Positions 22,504 to 24,901 of a stretch of 24,901 nt of DNA are shown here, piece after piece (within the stretch, counting starts at the first letter, position 1; each line of letters starts with the position of its first letter). Source of the DNA: a bacterium. GTDB taxonomy: Bacteria; ARS69. Location: assembly GCA_025774805.1 (NCBI GenBank), contig JALGZR010000066.1, positions 1 to 24,901 of the forward strand, written 5' to 3'. The notes below the pieces were generated by a model that was given only the letters and a program-made list of their open reading frames with translations, made no database searches and had not been told where the DNA came from. The position numbers were made by a program, and so were the translations under genes.

Positions 22504-24306
22504 ATGATGGCGTCGCGAGCGGAGCCGGGACGGGTGGCGATCGAGTCGGGCCTGGCGCCGGCTCCCGGATTCCGGGTGCACGTCGAGACGGGACGGGGTC
22601 CCGGCGCTCTTGACGTGGTCCTCGCGGTGCCCGACTCTCCCTCCGACTCCCTCGCGCACGCTCTTCGCCGTCTGCATGATCCCCACGGCTCCGCGGATCT
22701 CGACGCCCGTCTCGGACGGCTCGGGGCCGATGCTCCCTCCGGCACCGCGTTCGTCGTCATGCTCGAGAATCAGGCCTGGGCCCTGCCCTCGACCGAGGTG
22801 ACCATCCAGCGGACCCGGGCCGACGGGACGGAGTCCGTCGAGGCTCCGGAGGTCTTGACGCTCGTGCCGGGGGACACCGTCGAGCTGACTCGGGCGGGCC
22901 AACCGGAGCCCTTCGCCCGGATGCGGGCGGAGTGTCGCATCCCCTCTCCGAGGGGCGGCCCGCCCCGCACCGGTCCTCCCCTTGCGGAGCAGTCGCCGGC
23001 CGCCCGGACGGTTCCGCCCGGGTCGCCCCGACGGGTGCCCCTCGGGCGTCCCGCCCGGACGGCGGGGCTCGCGACCCTCGGCCTGGCCGCCCTCCTCGCG
23101 GGTTGGTGGGCCTGGAGGGACGGGGTCGCCCCCGCCCCGACCGGCGACGAGGATCCCCCGCTCGGAATCGAGGATCGCCTCGTGGGCCTGGTGACGGGAG
23201 CGGGGGAGCGGTCCGATTCCCCTCCGCCGGGCGAGATCGGGGAACCGACGTCCGACGGCGAGGTCCGCGCCCGAACCTCGCCCCCTCCCGAGTCGGCCCA
23301 CGTCGCCCGCGCCGTCCCGTCTCCGGCGGTGGGCCCGCCCGCCACGGCGTGGGCGTTTCGCACCCGGGGGCCGATCACGTCGTCCCCCGCGCTCGTGGAG
23401 GACCTGGTGGTCTTCGGCTGCCGGGACTCGACTCTCTACGGGCTCGCGGCGGAGACGGGAGAAGCCCGATGGTCGCACGCCGCGGGATCGGGAGTCGGAT
23501 CCTCCCCGACGGTGATCGGGGAGACCGCCTTCGTCGGGACGTACGGGGGCAAGCTCCTCGCCGTCGACGTCCGGACGGGCACGCGCCTCTGGGAGGCGGA
23601 GACCGGCGGGCGCATCGTCTCGAGCCCCTGCGTCGCGGGCGGACTCGTGGTCGTCGGGTCCTACGACCGAGCGATCCACGCCTTCGACCCGGCCGGAGGC
23701 GATCGGCGCTGGCGCGTGACGACCGGCGACGCGGTCCGGGCCTCCCCTGCGACCGTCGCCCCGGACGGGGTCGTCGTCGGATCGCTCGACGGAGTCCTCT
23801 ACTGCGTCGACACCGGCAGCGGGGAGGTCATCTGGCGCGCGGACCTGGGCTCGCGGATTCTCGCCGCGGCCGCCCACGCCGCCGAGACGGGACGGATCTA
23901 CGTCGGCACGGCCGACGGCACCGCCGTGGCGCTGGATGCGGGGGACGGCCGCACGCTCTGGCGAGTCGCCCTCGGAGCGACGGTGAACGCCCGCCCCTGC
24001 CTCGCCGGCGGCCTCCTGCTCATGGGGACGGGGAAGGGTCGACTGGTGGCGCTCGATCCGGACACCGGAGAGACTCGCTGGGCCCTCGAGGCGGAGCGCG
24101 GCTTCGACGCGTCTCCTCTCGTTCTGGGAGAGGTCGTCGCCGTCCCGAGCTACGATGGGGTCCTCCACTACGTCGAGCTCGCGGACGGGCGCGTTCGCGA
24201 GAGGCGGTTCCTCGAGGCGGAAGTCTTCACCTCGCCCACCGCGAACCCCGACTACGTGTTCCTCGGGACCCTCGGGGGGGTCTTCCACGCCCTCCCGCTT
24301 CCTTGA
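22504..24306 (+). CDS. Membrane-anchored PQQ-type beta-propeller protein (BamB-like repeats)
   Basis: A 600-residue protein from ATG 22504 with a strong ribosome site (GAAGGGGGAGGGG). Residues 1-145 form a soluble N-terminal region I do not recognise ('[17 protein letters not shown]', '[13 protein letters not shown]'). A Pro/Arg-rich linker leads to one membrane helix at about 186-204, then an acidic Pro-rich linker. Residues ~280-600 are about seven PQQ-like blades, each of the type '[21 protein letters not shown]' or '[20 protein letters not shown]'. By the positive-inside rule the N-terminal part should be cytoplasmic and the propeller periplasmic. That layout suggests a sensor or scaffold that couples both sides of the membrane. 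No PQQ-binding catalytic residues of a dehydrogenase are seen, so binding of proteins is more likely than redox catalysis. It begins 31 bases after the propeller-kinase gene. Confidence 0.8.
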   Translation: MMASRAEPGRVAIESGLAPAPGFRVHVETGRGPGALDVVLAVPDSPSDSLAHALRRLHDPHGSADLDARLGRLGADAPSGTAFVVMLENQAWALPSTEVTIQRTRADGTESVEAPEVLTLVPGDTVELTRAGQPEPFARMRAECRIPSPRGGPPRTGPPLAEQSPAARTVPPGSPRRVPLGRPARTAGLATLGLAALLAGWWAWRDGVAPAPTGDEDPPLGIEDRLVGLVTGAGERSDSPPPGEIGEPTSDGEVRARTSPPPESAHVARAVPSPAVGPPATAWAFRTRGPITSSPALVEDLVVFGCRDSTLYGLAAETGEARWSHAAGSGVGSSPTVIGETAFVGTYGGKLLAVDVRTGTRLWEAETGGRIVSSPCVAGGLVVVGSYDRAIHAFDPAGGDRRWRVTTGDAVRASPATVAPDGVVVGSLDGVLYCVDTGSGEVIWRADLGSRILAAAAHAAETGRIYVGTADGTAVALDAGDGRTLWRVALGATVNARPCLAGGLLLMGTGKGRLVALDPDTGETRWALEAERGFDASPLVLGEVVAVPSYDGVLHYVELADGRVRERRFLEAEVFTSPTANPDYVFLGTLGGVFHALPLP

Positions 24307-24332
24307 CACTGCGGATTTCGCTTCGCTAGGCT
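24303..24332 (+). promoter_or_regulatory. Promoter of secA
   Basis: A perfect TTGACA (24303-24308), 18 bp, TAGGCT (24327-24332). The -35 box overlaps the stop codon TGA (24304-24306) of the preceding gene. The start site would be near 24339, giving a ~62-base leader before the secA ATG. Confidence 0.65.
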
Positions 24333-24348
24333 CTTCGCTCCGCGAACC

Positions 24349-24385
24349 GACCCGTCGTGGGGCCATCGGCCCGCCGACACGGGTC
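24349..24385 (+). promoter_or_regulatory. Hairpin in the secA leader
   Basis: GACCCGT (24349-24355) and ACGGGTC (24379-24385) are perfect inverted repeats. Inside them CG/CG and GGCC/GGCC can pair as well, with ATC as apical loop. It ends 15 bases before the ATG, with AGGA at 24388-24391 just behind it, so folding could affect access to the ribosome site. No T run follows, so it is not a terminator of the upstream gene. Confidence 0.45.
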
Positions 24386-24400
24386 CCAGGAACCGAGGCC

Positions 24401-24901
24401 ATGATTCTGAACCTCCTGCGTCGGATCTTCGGGAGCCGACAGGAACGGATCGTCCGCCGCTACCGCCCCCAGATCGACGCCATCCACCGGGAGTGCGAGA
24501 CCTTGGCCTCGCTCCCGGACGAGGAGTTTCCGCGGAAGACCGAGGAGTTCCGCCGCCGGCTCGCGGAGGGCGAGACCCTCGACGATCTGCTGCCGGAGGC
24601 CCTCGCGCTGGCGAAGGACGCCTGCCGCCGCCTCCTGGGCCGCACCTGGGACGTCGTCGGCCACCCGGTGACCTGGGACATGATCCCGTACGACGTGCAG
24701 CTCGTCGGCAGCATCGCCCTGCACCACGGCAAGATCGCGGAGATGGCCACCGGCGAGGGGAAGACGCTCGTCGCCGTGGCCCCCCTCTACCTCAACGCGT
24801 TGACCGGGAAAGGCGTGCACCTCGTCACCGTCAACGACTACCTGGCCCTGCGCGACAGCCAGTGGATGGGCGGGGTCTACCGTTTCCTGGGTCTGACCGT
24901 C
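24401..24901 (+). CDS. secA: Preprotein translocase ATPase SecA, N-terminal 167 residues (partial)
   Basis: SecA is the motor that pushes preproteins through SecYEG. The window ends after 167 codons. The start '[23 protein letters not shown]' read in parts is the normal SecA N-terminus. The DEAD-like motor begins with '[19 protein letters not shown]', the Walker A motif ATGEGKT (about 124-130) and '[21 protein letters not shown]'. The segment '[15 protein letters not shown]' is longer than the 'GMRHFDVQL' of proteobacterial SecA and resembles the Bacteroidetes/Chlorobi form, a clue to the lineage. It has its own promoter and a hairpin leader. ATG 24401 is preceded by AGGA at nine bases. Confidence 0.95.
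   Translation, partial: MILNLLRRIFGSRQERIVRRYRPQIDAIHRECETLASLPDEEFPRKTEEFRRRLAEGETLDDLLPEALALAKDACRRLLGRTWDVVGHPVTWDMIPYDVQLVGSIALHHGKIAEMATGEGKTLVAVAPLYLNALTGKGVHLVTVNDYLALRDSQWMGGVYRFLGLTV

Overview
This is high-GC (very roughly two-thirds G+C, estimated by eye), gene-dense bacterial chromosome. Several features point to an uncultured FCB-group lineage such as Candidatus Eisenbacteria, Krumholzibacteriota or relatives. A secreted protein ends in a FlgD-like/type-A sorting domain, and a second such domain lies inside a propeller protein. SecA has the 'WDM..YDVQL' form of its N-terminal motif that I associate with Bacteroidetes/Chlorobi-type SecA. Paired M16 peptidases are present. This placement is an inference, not a database result.

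Layout: the window opens with the last codons of an HD-GYP phosphodiesterase (1-215). A tRNA cluster Gly(GCC)-Cys(GCA)-Leu(UAA) follows (344-854), in the same order as glyW-cysT-leuZ of E. coli. Then comes a small accessory-looking islet (855-2871): a 173-bp MITE-like element with CTAG flanks, a radical SAM/SPASM gene, and the relic of a BNR-repeat protein.

An envelope operon starts from a good sigma70-type promoter at 2844: an active M16 zinc peptidase, its inactive M16 partner and a Wzx-like flippase. A family-4 glycosyltransferase faces it on the minus strand (8257-9363). A secreted parallel beta-helix protein with its own promoter follows (9552-10850).

From 10967 to 24306 all genes run on the plus strand and are closely packed. 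They are comEC (with a one-base frameshift), purN, purC, purH and guaA (two late de novo purine steps plus formylglycinamide ribotide and GMP formation), a soluble-lytic-transglycosylase-like protein, an NHL-type propeller fused to a SEC59/DGK1-type lipid kinase, and a membrane-anchored PQQ-type propeller. secA begins at 24401 from a separate promoter and runs off the window.

Most of the window is housekeeping or envelope biology. The oddest object is the propeller / FlgD-like / 11-residue-repeat / CTP-dependent lipid kinase fusion at 20412-22472. Next are the MITE-like element, the comEC frameshift and the possible leader hairpin of secA. I saw no CRISPR array, phage, or recognised defence system.
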